DNA from: Bdellovibrio sp. SKB1291214
GTDB taxonomy: Bacteria; Bdellovibrionota; Bdellovibrionia; Bdellovibrionales; Bdellovibrionaceae
Assembly (NCBI RefSeq): GCF_002209355.2
Contig: NZ_CP106855.1
Span: forward strand, 248,001-312,000
Direction of reading: 5' to 3'
DNA length: 64,000 nt
This document shows positions 1 through 8,086 of the stretch, piece by piece. Both the position numbers and the translations under genes were made by a program. Position 1 is the first letter of the stretch. Each line of letters starts with the position of its first letter. The notes beneath the pieces are model-generated. The model was not told the DNA's origin and searched no databases. It worked only from the letters and a program-made list of their open reading frames with translations.

Positions 1-195
1 CTTGCGATTATCGATCTTTGGCAAATCTTTAGAAACAACAGCCTCTTGAGTTGTTGTTTCCGCAGGAACTGCCGCAGTTTCATTATTAGCTTCCGCAGCC
101 ACAGCTGCTGGAGCTGTGTTAGAGGTAGGGGCCTCTTTGTCTGCTGCGTGAGCAGAAACGGAAATCATAAAAAGTACCGCAAAAATCCACTTCAT
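1..195 (-). CDS. fliO: FliO-like flagellar export protein, N-terminal fragment
   Basis: The reading frame begins with ATG at 195 and runs off the left edge of the window in frame, giving 65 codons. What is visible is a hydrophobic signal-like start (MKWIFAVLFMISVSAHA) followed by an Ala/Thr/Glu-rich low-complexity stretch. FliO is a small, poorly conserved membrane protein that helps assemble FliP in the flagellar type III export gate. The assignment rests on position: it follows fliN by 10 bp in a fliL-fliM-fliN operon, where fliO is usual. The sequence itself has no diagnostic motif in the part seen, so another secreted protein is possible. Confidence 0.5.
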   Translation of the reverse strand, partial: MKWIFAVLFMISVSAHAADKEAPTSNTAPAAVAAEANNETAAVPAETTTQEAVVSKDLPKIDNRK

Positions 196-205
196 AACAA
201 ACCTC

Positions 206-583
206 TTACTTAAGCTGCTCTACGCGCTCAGCTGGAGAAATGATATCTGTCAAACGTACACCGAATTTCTCATTCACTACCACGGCCTCACCGCGAGCAA
301 TCAACTTGTCATTCACATATACTTCCATTGGCTCACCAGCCAATTTATTCAATTCAATAACGCTACCTTGAGTCAGATTCAAAAGCTCACTCACTGGCAT
401 TTTCGTACGACCCAATTCCACTGTAACTTTCAATGGAATGTCTAAAATCAGATTCAAATTTCTGTCCTTAGCACCTGATAAGCCGTTCGTTTCTTTTTTC
501 GGAGCTGCGCTGCCTTCAGCGGCCATTCCCGAAGCTTCTGCCATTAACTGATCTGCCAAGTCGTCCAATTTATCGTCTGTCAT
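206..583 (-). CDS. fliN: Flagellar motor switch protein FliN
   Basis: FliN forms most of the cytoplasmic C-ring of the flagellar motor together with FliM and FliG, and it also docks export cargo. The 125-residue protein has an acidic, variable N-terminus (about residues 1-40) followed by a SpoA/FliN domain (about 45-122) with the typical pattern of an L-D-I-P-L-K-V-T-V-E-L-G-R strand, then LLNLTQGSVIELN, then EPMEVYVNDKLIARGEAVVVNEKFGVRL. Length is normal for FliN. It lies 8 bp after fliM and 10 bp before the fliO-like frame, so it is co-transcribed with them. Confidence 0.95.
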   Translation of the reverse strand: MTDDKLDDLADQLMAEASGMAAEGSAAPKKETNGLSGAKDRNLNLILDIPLKVTVELGRTKMPVSELLNLTQGSVIELNKLAGEPMEVYVNDKLIARGEAVVVNEKFGVRLTDIISPAERVEQLK

Positions 584-591
584 TTATCCCC

Positions 592-1623
592 CTACTTGAT
601 TACCGGACGAGTCACTTGGACAGCCACGGTTCCATGATGTATTCCGTAATAACCTAAAAACTTTTTGATACCTTCAATTTCAACTTCGAATTCGCCAGTA
701 GCGTCTTGATCCAGTGGAATAACATCGCCCACTTTCAAGCTCATCATGTCGCGAAGTTTGATCTCGGTTTCACCCAAGTTCACTTTGATTTCTAAATCTG
801 TTTCCAAAAGCTGTTCTTGGATTGTGGAGGTCCACAACTTCTTATCCGTTTGATCAGATTCAACTTGGAAACCAGTGGAAAGTTTCTGTTTAATAGGCTC
901 GATCGTTGCGTAAGGGATTACGATTGAAACCGTACCCGACGCGTTTTCAAGCTCAACGTCAAAAGTGGAAGCGATAACCACGTCGGTCGGAGGAACGATA
1001 CCTACGAACTGTGGATTGACTTCCGTACGAACAAATGAACATCCGATTTTTTCAACAGATGCCCATGCGGATTCAAGATCGTTGATTGCAAGGCCCACAA
1101 CTTTTTGCACAATCTGAAGTTCGATCGGAGTAAAATCTTTACCGTCAATTTTAGTATAAGGACGATCAGCTCCACCAAAGAAGCTGTCCACCAATGCGTA
1201 AGCCAGTTTACTTTCGATGACGAAAAGAGCTGAACCACGCAAGTTACCGAAACGCAGAACACACATGCAAGTCGGCATCGGCAAAGTGTTAATGAACTCC
1301 CCGAATTTTAAAAATTCCGTACCTGTCAAAGTGATCGAAGCGATTTTACGAAGAGCCGAAGACAAAGAAACACGAAAAGCTCGCATGAACTTTTCGTAAA
1401 TAACTTCAAGCTGTGGCAAGCGCCCACGAATGATACGGTCCTGGCTGGTTAAGTCGTAAGAAATGATTTTACGTTCTTCAACCTTGCCATGGCCGCCTCC
1501 GCTGCCACCGCCCCCACCACTGGAGGAATCATCTGACTTTGGAGCATCAGAAGAGGCAACATCTCCGTCGGAGACCGCGGCTAGTAGCGCATCAACTTCA
1601 CTTTGAGAAAGTACCTGATTCAT
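592..1623 (-). CDS. fliM: Flagellar motor switch protein FliM
   Basis: FliM is the C-ring protein that receives phosphorylated CheY and flips the direction of flagellar rotation. The N-terminal LSQSEVDALL motif (residues 5-14) is the CheY-binding helix. It is joined by a Ser/Gly-rich linker (about 31-46) to the FliM middle domain (about 50-240) and a C-terminal SpoA domain (about 255-343) that pairs with FliN. At 343 residues it has the usual length. It sits 9 bp after fliL. The long glycine linker is longer and more repetitive than in enteric FliM but does not break any known element. Confidence 0.97.
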   Translation of the reverse strand: MNQVLSQSEVDALLAAVSDGDVASSDAPKSDDSSSGGGGGSGGGHGKVEERKIISYDLTSQDRIIRGRLPQLEVIYEKFMRAFRVSLSSALRKIASITLTGTEFLKFGEFINTLPMPTCMCVLRFGNLRGSALFVIESKLAYALVDSFFGGADRPYTKIDGKDFTPIELQIVQKVVGLAINDLESAWASVEKIGCSFVRTEVNPQFVGIVPPTDVVIASTFDVELENASGTVSIVIPYATIEPIKQKLSTGFQVESDQTDKKLWTSTIQEQLLETDLEIKVNLGETEIKLRDMMSLKVGDVIPLDQDATGEFEVEIEGIKKFLGYYGIHHGTVAVQVTRPVIK

Positions 1624-1632
1624 AGCCCTGCC

Positions 1633-2163
1633 TTAGTTATAAAGGAACTCAGTAAACAGCACGTTTGCAATCTTCCCTTGCACCAGGAAGGAGTTGATCG
1701 TGTCTTTAATTTCGTTTTTCAAACTGTCCCGACCTTCACGAGTAGAAACTTCCTCGTAAGTTTTAGAAGACAGAATAATGATAATGATGTCGCGGATTTG
1801 TGCTTTACGTTTGTCGATCTCTTCAGCGGCTTTTTCGCCCTTCAGTTCAAGCTCGATATTGACCTTCGCCACACGACGACCTTTAGAACCCGCAAGATTC
1901 ACGATGAAAGTTTCCAAAGGAACCACTTTACCGACGATTTCTTTTTCTTCGGCTTCTTCCTTGTGTTGGGCTTCGGCTTCACCTTTAATGACGTTTTCGA
2001 TTTTTGGTTCTGCAGCTTCTTTTTGTTTGCCTTTGAAAAGCATAAAGCCCACGCCTGCGACGATGAGCATATTGATCACTGCTAGAGCGATAAGAAGTAT
2101 AGGCTTTTGTCCTGAACCGCCAGACGGAGCTGCTTCAGCTGCCGCCGCTTTTTCTTCTGCCAT
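1633..2163 (-). CDS. fliL: Flagellar basal body-associated protein FliL
   Basis: FliL is a single-pass inner-membrane protein that surrounds the stator units and supports torque. The 176-residue product has a short Ala/Gly-rich cytoplasmic end, one membrane helix (about residues 22-42), a charged linker and a periplasmic FliL domain containing the conserved strand VVPLETFIVNL and the segment DIIIIILSSKTYEEVSTREGRDSLKNEI. It is the first visible gene of the minus-strand fliLMN operon. No convincing promoter was found in the 279 bp between it and the divergent gene at 2443. Confidence 0.9.
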   Translation of the reverse strand: MAEEKAAAAEAAPSGGSGQKPILLIALAVINMLIVAGVGFMLFKGKQKEAAEPKIENVIKGEAEAQHKEEAEEKEIVGKVVPLETFIVNLAGSKGRRVAKVNIELELKGEKAAEEIDKRKAQIRDIIIIILSSKTYEEVSTREGRDSLKNEIKDTINSFLVQGKIANVLFTEFLYN

Positions 2164-2442
2164 TCATCCTCCATGATGAACGACCACAGATGGGAGTGGT
2201 CTCAAGGAGAACATAAGCAACAGCAATGCCAACACGTCGAAAGTCTAGGCACCTATCCTGCAGTCTAACATATTTGAGTACAGGCAATTTTTGCCTCTTC
2301 GGCAAATGTTACCCTCCAATTTTTTTATGACAGTAGTCAAAAGTTTGGCGTCAGACTATTGACCTCCGCCGCGTTTACTTAACCGCAGACAGGTTCATAA
2401 TTATGTTGAACCAAACCCCATTCATAAAGGAAGGAGATCTTT

Positions 2443-2757
2443 ATGGAAAATCCAAGCCAACAATCCGGGGAAGGGCTTCAATCAAAATTCTGGGAAATAT
2501 CCTCGGCTTTAAAAACGCAGTACGCGAACTTAAACCTATCCGAAGCTCAAATCAGAGACGCATTAAAAAGTCCCGATGATCTCATAAATATGATAAGCGA
2601 AAAAACCGGAATTTCTAAAGAAGCTGCTACCGAAAAAGTCCATTCCTTGATGGCCCAATATAATATCAGCGATGATCAGGCTAAATCATTTATGTCTCGC
2701 ATGACTGAAAAAGTTGAACACGGCATTGACACAATCAAATCAAAATTCATCCACTAA
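2443..2757 (+). CDS. Small helical protein of unknown function
   Basis: I do not recognise this 104-residue protein. It is soluble, rich in Ser, Lys and Gln, and probably all helix, with no signal peptide, cysteine pair or membrane segment. The middle part (about residues 45-90: NMISEKTGISKEAATEKV then YNISDDQAKSFM) reads like two short helix-turn units, reminiscent of small stress-type proteins. The start is firm because a strong AAGGAAGGAG ribosome site precedes ATG 2443. It stands alone with its own terminator at 2771, which suggests a separately controlled, possibly highly expressed small protein. Confidence 0.75.
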   Translation: MENPSQQSGEGLQSKFWEISSALKTQYANLNLSEAQIRDALKSPDDLINMISEKTGISKEAATEKVHSLMAQYNISDDQAKSFMSRMTEKVEHGIDTIKSKFIH

Positions 2758-2770
2758 ATAGTGGATATGC

Positions 2771-2820
2771 AATAAGAAAGTCTCCCTGTGAATCATGGAG
2801 GCTTTCTTATTGGATTTTAT
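2771..2820 (+). terminator. Intrinsic terminator of the small gene at 2443
   Basis: AATAAGAAAGTCTCC (2771-2785) pairs with GGAGGCTTTCTTATT (2797-2811) across an 11-nt loop, with one G-U pair. It begins 13 bp after the stop codon. The ATG inside this hairpin (2795) therefore should not be taken as the start of the next gene. Confidence 0.75.
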
Positions 2821-2845
2821 CATCTCTAATAGGTACGATACTTCC

Positions 2846-3940
2846 ATGACATCGTTGAAGAATCGCTTACTTGAATATTACGAAAAGAATGAAACTAAAG
2901 TTGATATCGCCTTTTTCTTAGGCGGTTTTGTTTTTGACGTTCTGACACTATCAGATGTGGACGATCCCCTGGGTATCGCACAACAGATCGTTTATCTGGG
3001 AGTCATAGGGCTCATCCTCTTTTACGATTTCTTAAGCACGCATGGACTGACGCAAATAAATCCGCGTATTTCTAAGTATTGGGAATACCGCAATTTGGCG
3101 GTTCACTTCTTATTGGGAAGTTTGCTCAGTGTTTATTCCCTCTTCTTCCTTAAGAGTGCCTCAATATTTTCATCTATCGTCTTCGTCGGACTGATGATGG
3201 GAATCATGATTGCAAATGAACTGAAAAGTGTGCAAAAAGCTGCGGTCGATTTGAAGGTGGGACTTTATGTCATCTGCTTGTTTGCATTTTTCTCAATGAC
3301 CATTCCGGTGCTGCTCGGCTTTGTAGGCGTAACGACTTTTCTGGCCTCAATCATCTTAACTGGCGTCGTCGTTTACTATGCTTATCACTTGCTGAAGAAA
3401 AAAGTGAATAATCAGAAATTACTTTTAAGAACTCTGGCTTTGCCGGGCTTTAGTGTTCTGGGTCTTTTCGTAATTTTATATTTCATTGGGTGGATACCGC
3501 CAGTACCTCTGACTGTGCAAAACATGGGCGTGTATCACAGTGTTGAAAAAATCGAAGGGAAGTATTTGCTGTCCCACGAGAATCCGTCCTGGAGATTTTG
3601 GCAGACCGGAGATCAAGATTTTATCGCCGAACCGGGTGATAAAATTTATTTCTTTGTAAAGATCTTCTCCCCTGCGCGATTTGACGATTCCGTTGTGGTT
3701 CACTGGTATTATAAAGATCCTCGCCAAGGCTGGATCAGCACCGACAAAGTTCCCATGCGTATTTCTGGCGGTCGCAAAGAGGGCTTCCGCGGTTTCGCGA
3801 TGAAGCAAAATTACACGGCTGGAGAAGGCCGTGTCAGTGTTGAAACGACAGATGGTCGAGAGATAGGGCGCATCTATTTCAACGTCACAAAAACTGAACA
3901 AGCATCCACAGATCGCAGGTTCACGATCGAGATCATGTAA
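2846..3940 (+). CDS. Multi-pass membrane protein with C-terminal DUF2914 domain
   Basis: The 364-residue product has about eight hydrophobic segments in its first 225 residues. A soluble domain of about 140 residues follows, matching DUF2914: a Val-Val-His-Trp-Tyr-Tyr-Lys stretch, then WISTDKVPMRISGGRKEGFRGF and a final beta strand. DUF2914 proteins have no established biochemical role; the domain is likely to sit outside the inner membrane. ATG 2846 was preferred over the longer ATG at 2795 because 2795 lies inside the terminator hairpin of the previous gene, although no strong ribosome site precedes 2846. It may be co-transcribed with the lipid genes that follow. Confidence 0.8.
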   Translation: MTSLKNRLLEYYEKNETKVDIAFFLGGFVFDVLTLSDVDDPLGIAQQIVYLGVIGLILFYDFLSTHGLTQINPRISKYWEYRNLAVHFLLGSLLSVYSLFFLKSASIFSSIVFVGLMMGIMIANELKSVQKAAVDLKVGLYVICLFAFFSMTIPVLLGFVGVTTFLASIILTGVVVYYAYHLLKKKVNNQKLLLRTLALPGFSVLGLFVILYFIGWIPPVPLTVQNMGVYHSVEKIEGKYLLSHENPSWRFWQTGDQDFIAEPGDKIYFFVKIFSPARFDDSVVVHWYYKDPRQGWISTDKVPMRISGGRKEGFRGFAMKQNYTAGEGRVSVETTDGREIGRIYFNVTKTEQASTDRRFTIEIM

Positions 3941-4088
3941 AAAAGACCGAGGTGGCCAAGTCATCGTCATTTCATGCCTGTCATGAAGGGCCATCTTCAT
4001 TTTTACGATGTATCTAGCTTCCACAAATAAAGGCACTGTTCTTGCTCACCTCCTCGTAACTATAATCGTGGAAGTGAAGGTTGTTCTC

Positions 4089-4730
4089 ATGGAGCAAGAA
4101 AGCAAAGCTGTTGAAAGCCGTCGTGAGCTAAAATCTCGCAATACCTCTTGGGCACAGCTTCTTGCTAAAAAGCTGGCGGGCTCTCATATTTCACCCAACC
4201 AGATTTCGGTGATGAGCGTCTTTTTCGCTGGTGTAAGCTTGGCCGCCTATTATGCCAGCGAATTCACCGACAGTCGCTGGTACTTAATCCTTGCTGCTGT
4301 GGGCATCCAAATGCGTCTTATTTGTAATCTGATGGATGGAATGGTTGCCATCGAATTTAATAAAAAATCTAAAGTCGGCGATCTTTATAACGAGATCCCC
4401 GATCGCATTGGAGATGCCTTGATTATTCTTGGCGTTGGTCTTTATTTACGAAACACAGTTTACGGATTAACTCTGGCTTGGGCGAATATCTTTATGGCCA
4501 CGCTGACAGCCTACGTGCGTGTTCTTGGTGCTTCGCTCGGGAAAGGCCATAAATTCATAGGCCCCATGGCAAAGCAGCACCGGATGTTTTTGTTAACCGT
4601 GGCCACGGTTCTTGAAACCGTGATCCCGGGATATCCCCTTTATATCGCTCTTGCCATCATGGCGATCGGATTGATTATTACGAATGCCCGCAGAATAACT
4701 GGCATCGCAAAAGCTTTGGAGGAAAAATAA
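4089..4730 (+). CDS. CDP-alcohol phosphatidyltransferase family protein with altered active-site motif
   Basis: Enzymes of this family transfer a phospho-alcohol from a CDP-linked donor to make phospholipid head groups, at the inner membrane. The 213-residue protein has five or six hydrophobic helices and the family signature starting at about residue 81: DG, two residues, A, then eight more, G, three residues, then N in place of the third Asp, and D. The usual Arg after A is Ile here. ATG 4089 follows a GAAGTGAAGG ribosome site. Its stop codon overlaps the start of the next gene (TAATG), a CdsA-like enzyme, which suggests a coupled two-step lipid pathway. The exact product is unknown. Confidence 0.8.
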   Translation: MEQESKAVESRRELKSRNTSWAQLLAKKLAGSHISPNQISVMSVFFAGVSLAAYYASEFTDSRWYLILAAVGIQMRLICNLMDGMVAIEFNKKSKVGDLYNEIPDRIGDALIILGVGLYLRNTVYGLTLAWANIFMATLTAYVRVLGASLGKGHKFIGPMAKQHRMFLLTVATVLETVIPGYPLYIALAIMAIGLIITNARRITGIAKALEEK

Positions 4731-5653
4731 TGACACCCTCGATTTCCATAGCACTCATCTCCTTGTATTCGACGTTGGCTTTGGTGACATCGGCATTTGG
4801 TTTGGTTCGCCTTATGAAAGGCCCGGGCAAGCTGATTTCCGAGTTGATCGAACGCACCCTTTCTTGGTGGGTGATTCTGACAGTGGCAACAGTGTGTTTG
4901 TTTTTAAACGATTCTATTGCGACCGTAAGTTTAATGGCACTTTCTTTTTTTGCGTTTCACGAAATCATCTCCAAGTTTGATTTACCACCCGAACACAAAC
5001 GCGTTCTTAGAATTTCGTATTGCGCGATTCCGCTGCAATATGCGTTGGCGTACTTTAATCAATTCGATTTGTTCTTAGCCTTCATTCCTGTATTTGGATT
5101 TTTCTGTTTAAGTTTGCGCAGTGTTGCCACTGGTAAGACCGAAAATATCTCGAAAGCCATGGGTGTGCTGCACTGGTCACTGATGATGACTGTTTTCACC
5201 TTCTCCCATATTGCTTTGCTCTACAAACATCCCATCAGTGGATTGCCCCTTGAAAATAGATTTTCATTAGTTCTGTTTTTGCTTGTGACGACGGAGCTTA
5301 ACGATGTCTTTCAATTTACTTGGGGAAAATTATTGGGTAAACGCAAAATCGTTCCAGAAGTTTCGCCTAAGAAAACCTTGGAAGGATTTTTAGGCGGAGT
5401 GATTTCTACGATGGTCCTTGCTTGGTCCATGTCGTCGTTTATTGGTGTGACAACGATGAATGCGTTGCTTTATGGTCTGCTGATCTCTGTAACCGGTTTT
5501 TTGGGCGACATCACCATTTCCGCCGTCAAGCGAGACTTACAAATCAAAGATCTGGGCTCATCAATTCCTGGTCACGGCGGCTTGCTAGACCGCGTGGATT
5601 CTTTGGCACTGACAGCTGTCGTCTTTTTCTACGCGCTCAAATTTTTGCAATAG
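4730..5653 (+). CDS. Phosphatidate cytidylyltransferase (CdsA family)
   Basis: CdsA-type enzymes make CDP-diacylglycerol from CTP and phosphatidate, the donor for all phospholipid head groups. The 307-residue, roughly eight-helix protein ends with the CdsA signature: SAVKRDLQIKDLG, then IPGHGGLLDRVDSL (about residues 264-293), which carries the conserved metal-binding Asp residues and the PGHGG loop. It overlaps the previous CDP-alcohol transferase gene by one base. Because this pair stands away from the usual frr-uppS-cdsA cluster it may be a second, specialised copy; whether another cdsA exists cannot be seen here. Confidence 0.88.
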   Translation: MTPSISIALISLYSTLALVTSAFGLVRLMKGPGKLISELIERTLSWWVILTVATVCLFLNDSIATVSLMALSFFAFHEIISKFDLPPEHKRVLRISYCAIPLQYALAYFNQFDLFLAFIPVFGFFCLSLRSVATGKTENISKAMGVLHWSLMMTVFTFSHIALLYKHPISGLPLENRFSLVLFLLVTTELNDVFQFTWGKLLGKRKIVPEVSPKKTLEGFLGGVISTMVLAWSMSSFIGVTTMNALLYGLLISVTGFLGDITISAVKRDLQIKDLGSSIPGHGGLLDRVDSLALTAVVFFYALKFLQ

Positions 5654-5708
5654 AAACTCACAGGCCGACCATCGCGTTGTTTGAAAAACGAACAGCCTAA
5701 TGAGTTTC
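5653..5708. terminator. Bidirectional terminator-like hairpin between convergent genes
   Basis: AGAAACTCA (5653-5661) can pair with TGAGTTTCT (5700-5708), with a second inner stem (GTTGTTT with AAACGAAC). It spans both stop codons of the convergent genes. There is no long T-run on either side, so its strength is uncertain. Confidence 0.35.
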
Positions 5709-6548
5709 TTTGCTGATATGTGGAGCAAGTGCTGACTGCAGTTGTTTCACGATTGCCGGATTTCCAGCAATGATTGAATTTTTGTAGGGATTGTATTTAT
5801 CACCCCGATATGTGGTTACAATTCCGCCCGCTTCTTCAACTAATAATATTCCAGCTGCCGCGTCCCAAGGCTGAATGTTGCGCTCCCAGAATCCATCGAA
5901 TACTCCGCGAGCCACTTGCGCCAAATCATAAGCCGCAGCACCAGGACGACGAACTCCACGCACATTACGAACCAAATCGGTGAAAATTTTTAACTGTTCT
6001 GAAATCACATGTTCGTGCTCTGCCACAAAGCCTGTTGCCAGCAAGGCATCTTGCAGCTTTTCATTTTTCGCACAATGAATTCTGCGACCGTTTACAAACG
6101 CACCCTCGCCACGAATCGCCGTATAGGTTTCGTTCAACATGGGCACATCGATGACGGCAAGTTGAATTTGTCCGTTAATTTCTAATCCCAAGCTGATGCA
6201 AAAAATTGGAAAACGATGAATGTAATTCGTAGTGCCATCTAAGGGATCCAAAATCCAGCGACCCTTTTCCCCTGCAGTTTCCCACTGGACTTTCGCCCCA
6301 GCGGCATAAGATTCCTCTCCAAGAAACTCTATGTCGGGAAAATTTTTCTTAAGGTAGTCAGAGATGACTCGTTCTGATTCCTTATCCGCCTCAGACACAA
6401 GTCCAGCCTGGAATTTATGTTCGATGTGCTCTAAGTTACCGAAATAATTGAGAAGGACTTCTCTGCCAAGACTCACAGCCTTGATGGCCGTACCTAAGAC
6501 CTGCTTCCAATCCCTTGATTTTACGCTGCTTTCCACGATGTACCTCAC
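5697..6548 (-). CDS. suhB: Inositol monophosphatase family protein (SuhB-like)
   Basis: Members of this family hydrolyse inositol-1-phosphate or related sugar phosphates with two or three Mg ions; SuhB also binds RNA polymerase in enteric bacteria. The 283-residue product has the expected metal-site motifs: GEES (residues 77-80), WILDPLDGTTNYIHRFP (about 98-114) and WDAAAGILLVEEAGG (about 223-237). Length is close to SuhB (about 267) with a slightly longer N-terminus. It is a single-gene unit that converges on the CdsA-like gene. Histidinol-phosphatase or CysQ-like activity is an alternative within the family. Confidence 0.88.
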   Translation of the reverse strand: MRYIVESSVKSRDWKQVLGTAIKAVSLGREVLLNYFGNLEHIEHKFQAGLVSEADKESERVISDYLKKNFPDIEFLGEESYAAGAKVQWETAGEKGRWILDPLDGTTNYIHRFPIFCISLGLEINGQIQLAVIDVPMLNETYTAIRGEGAFVNGRRIHCAKNEKLQDALLATGFVAEHEHVISEQLKIFTDLVRNVRGVRRPGAAAYDLAQVARGVFDGFWERNIQPWDAAAGILLVEEAGGIVTTYRGDKYNPYKNSIIAGNPAIVKQLQSALAPHISKETH

Positions 6549-6670
6549 AAGTCAGGACCGTCAGGTTATTGACCGGTTCCAGGACTTAAAGCTACCATGG
6601 ATATAAGGCCAAAGGAAGGGCCCTAAACTTAAGCATTTACGCGGGTTTTAACACGATGAGGATTCAAAAA

Positions 6671-7474
6671 ATGGCAGCGAAATCAGATACGGTTGTAAAA
6701 CTAGTGATAGTTTTGTTCATCTCTCTTCTTTCTTTCTCGGTGGGATTGTTCGCCGGTAAGAACTTTAGTGACAACCAACATACGATTTCACAACTTGAGC
6801 CATCTAAAACAGCGACTCGTGAAGTGGCTTCTGAACATGGTGCTCCTGCTGCAACTGGTGAAGCTAAATCTGGTGCAATGACTGACGAAGAAATCGCAAA
6901 GCTTGCTGAAGAGTTCGTCGCTGATGAAAAACCAGTAGCTGCGGGTCACGGTGAAGCTGCCGGTCACGGCGAAGCAAAAGCAGATGCTCATGGTGCGCCA
7001 GCTAAAGCTGAAGGCCACGGTGCGCCAGCAGTGGCCGCCCACGGCGCAGCAACAGCAGGTCACGGTGAGGCAGCTCCTGCCCATGGTGCTCCGGCTGCTG
7101 AACCTTCTTCTGTAGCTAAAGAGTTAGCAGCTGGTAAAGCTCCCCAGGCTAAAACGACAACAACGACTAAAACAACAACGACGGAAACACGCGTTCCTTC
7201 GTCATTGCCAGCAAACGTTGCTCAATACACGGTTGGCAAATTCACAGTGCAAGTGGCTTCTTACGGTGATGAAGCTGAGGCTCAAAAGTTTGCATCTGAT
7301 TTGAAAGGCAAAGGTTACAGCGCTTTCTATGTTCCAGCGAACATCAAAGGTAAAACATGGTACCGCGTCAGTGTCGGCCAGTTCGCGACTTCGAAAGAAG
7401 CGGCTTCTTACAGAACTGAACTTATCAGCAAAGCAAAAGTGTCCTCTGCAATCGTTCAAAAAATCACTGAGTAA
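6671..7474 (+). CDS. Inner-membrane SPOR-domain protein with His-rich periplasmic repeat
   Basis: SPOR domains bind denuded peptidoglycan glycans, usually at division sites. The 267-residue protein has a short cytoplasmic end, one membrane helix (about residues 10-30), a long Ala/Gly/His/Pro-rich linker (about 70-145) made of repeating GHGEA and AHGAPA units with well over ten histidines, a Thr-rich tract, and a C-terminal SPOR domain (about 190-265). ATG 6671 is preferred over 6656 because GAGG (6658-6661) lies at normal spacing from it. The His repeat is not a usual SPOR-protein feature and may bind metal or simply be a flexible spacer. Confidence 0.85.
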   Translation: MAAKSDTVVKLVIVLFISLLSFSVGLFAGKNFSDNQHTISQLEPSKTATREVASEHGAPAATGEAKSGAMTDEEIAKLAEEFVADEKPVAAGHGEAAGHGEAKADAHGAPAKAEGHGAPAVAAHGAATAGHGEAAPAHGAPAAEPSSVAKELAAGKAPQAKTTTTTKTTTTETRVPSSLPANVAQYTVGKFTVQVASYGDEAEAQKFASDLKGKGYSAFYVPANIKGKTWYRVSVGQFATSKEAASYRTELISKAKVSSAIVQKITE

Positions 7475-7531
7475 TCTTCCTTCCTCAGCTTTCCCAACCG
7501 ACTTGGTGTGAAAGAAAATTGAAAATCCGCA

Positions 7532-7562
7532 AAGCCTGCGCTTCCACGCAGGCTTTTTTTAT
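7532..7562 (+). terminator. Intrinsic terminator of the SPOR gene
   Basis: AAGCCTGCG (7532-7540), a six-base loop, CGCAGGCTT (7547-7555) and a run of seven T residues form a textbook intrinsic terminator 57 bp after the stop codon. Confidence 0.92.
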
Positions 7563-7595
7563 TCTCTTTTTCCTGAGGCTCAGTGACAATGAACC

Positions 7596-7973
7596 ATGCC
7601 AATTAATAATAAACCGTTAGTCGCAGTCATTATCGCTTTTGATCTTATTTTCATTTCTATCGGTTTATTTCTGTGGCTCTGTTGGACGGCTGCAGCCAGT
7701 GAACAAGGTGCCATTGCTTTGGTGTTTTATGCTCCAGTGCTATTTGCTCTGACGGCGACAGCTTTCTTTTTAGGAAGATACTCGGTTAAATCTACGTCAC
7801 TTGGAAAAATTCCCAAGATGACTGCAAGTATTCTGGTACTGTTCTATTTAACGTTTTATGTATCGCCATTTATTGGGCTCGGAACATTCCCAAACAGCAT
7901 TATCAACGGTGTTGCCAGTTCCTTTAAATTCCTTACTGGGAAAAGTCCGATGGAGTGGAGCAAGCCCCCCTAG
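7596..7973 (+). CDS. Small membrane protein of unknown function
   Basis: No family recognised. The 125-residue product has three clear hydrophobic helices (about residues 8-30, 38-62 and 72-100) and a short polar C-terminus (KSPMEWSKPP). There are no conserved charged residues within the helices that suggest a channel or enzyme. No strong ribosome site is seen before ATG 7596. It stands between the terminator at 7532 and the HdeD-like gene, about 113 bp away. Confidence 0.6.
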   Translation: MPINNKPLVAVIIAFDLIFISIGLFLWLCWTAAASEQGAIALVFYAPVLFALTATAFFLGRYSVKSTSLGKIPKMTASILVLFYLTFYVSPFIGLGTFPNSIINGVASSFKFLTGKSPMEWSKPP

Positions 7974-8086
7974 TCCGACTTGGGTCGCGCTGCTCTCCTG
8001 TTGCTTATCAAAGCGTCCATTTCATTCTTGGTGTTTGTCTTAAGCAAGCACATGCTTAAACCAACACTGTGATGGAGGTTTTTCCT

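Noticed and set aside
2795-2845. Upstream start of the DUF2914 gene
   Set aside because: ATG 2795 is inside the terminator hairpin of the previous gene, so the transcript for DUF2914 likely begins later.
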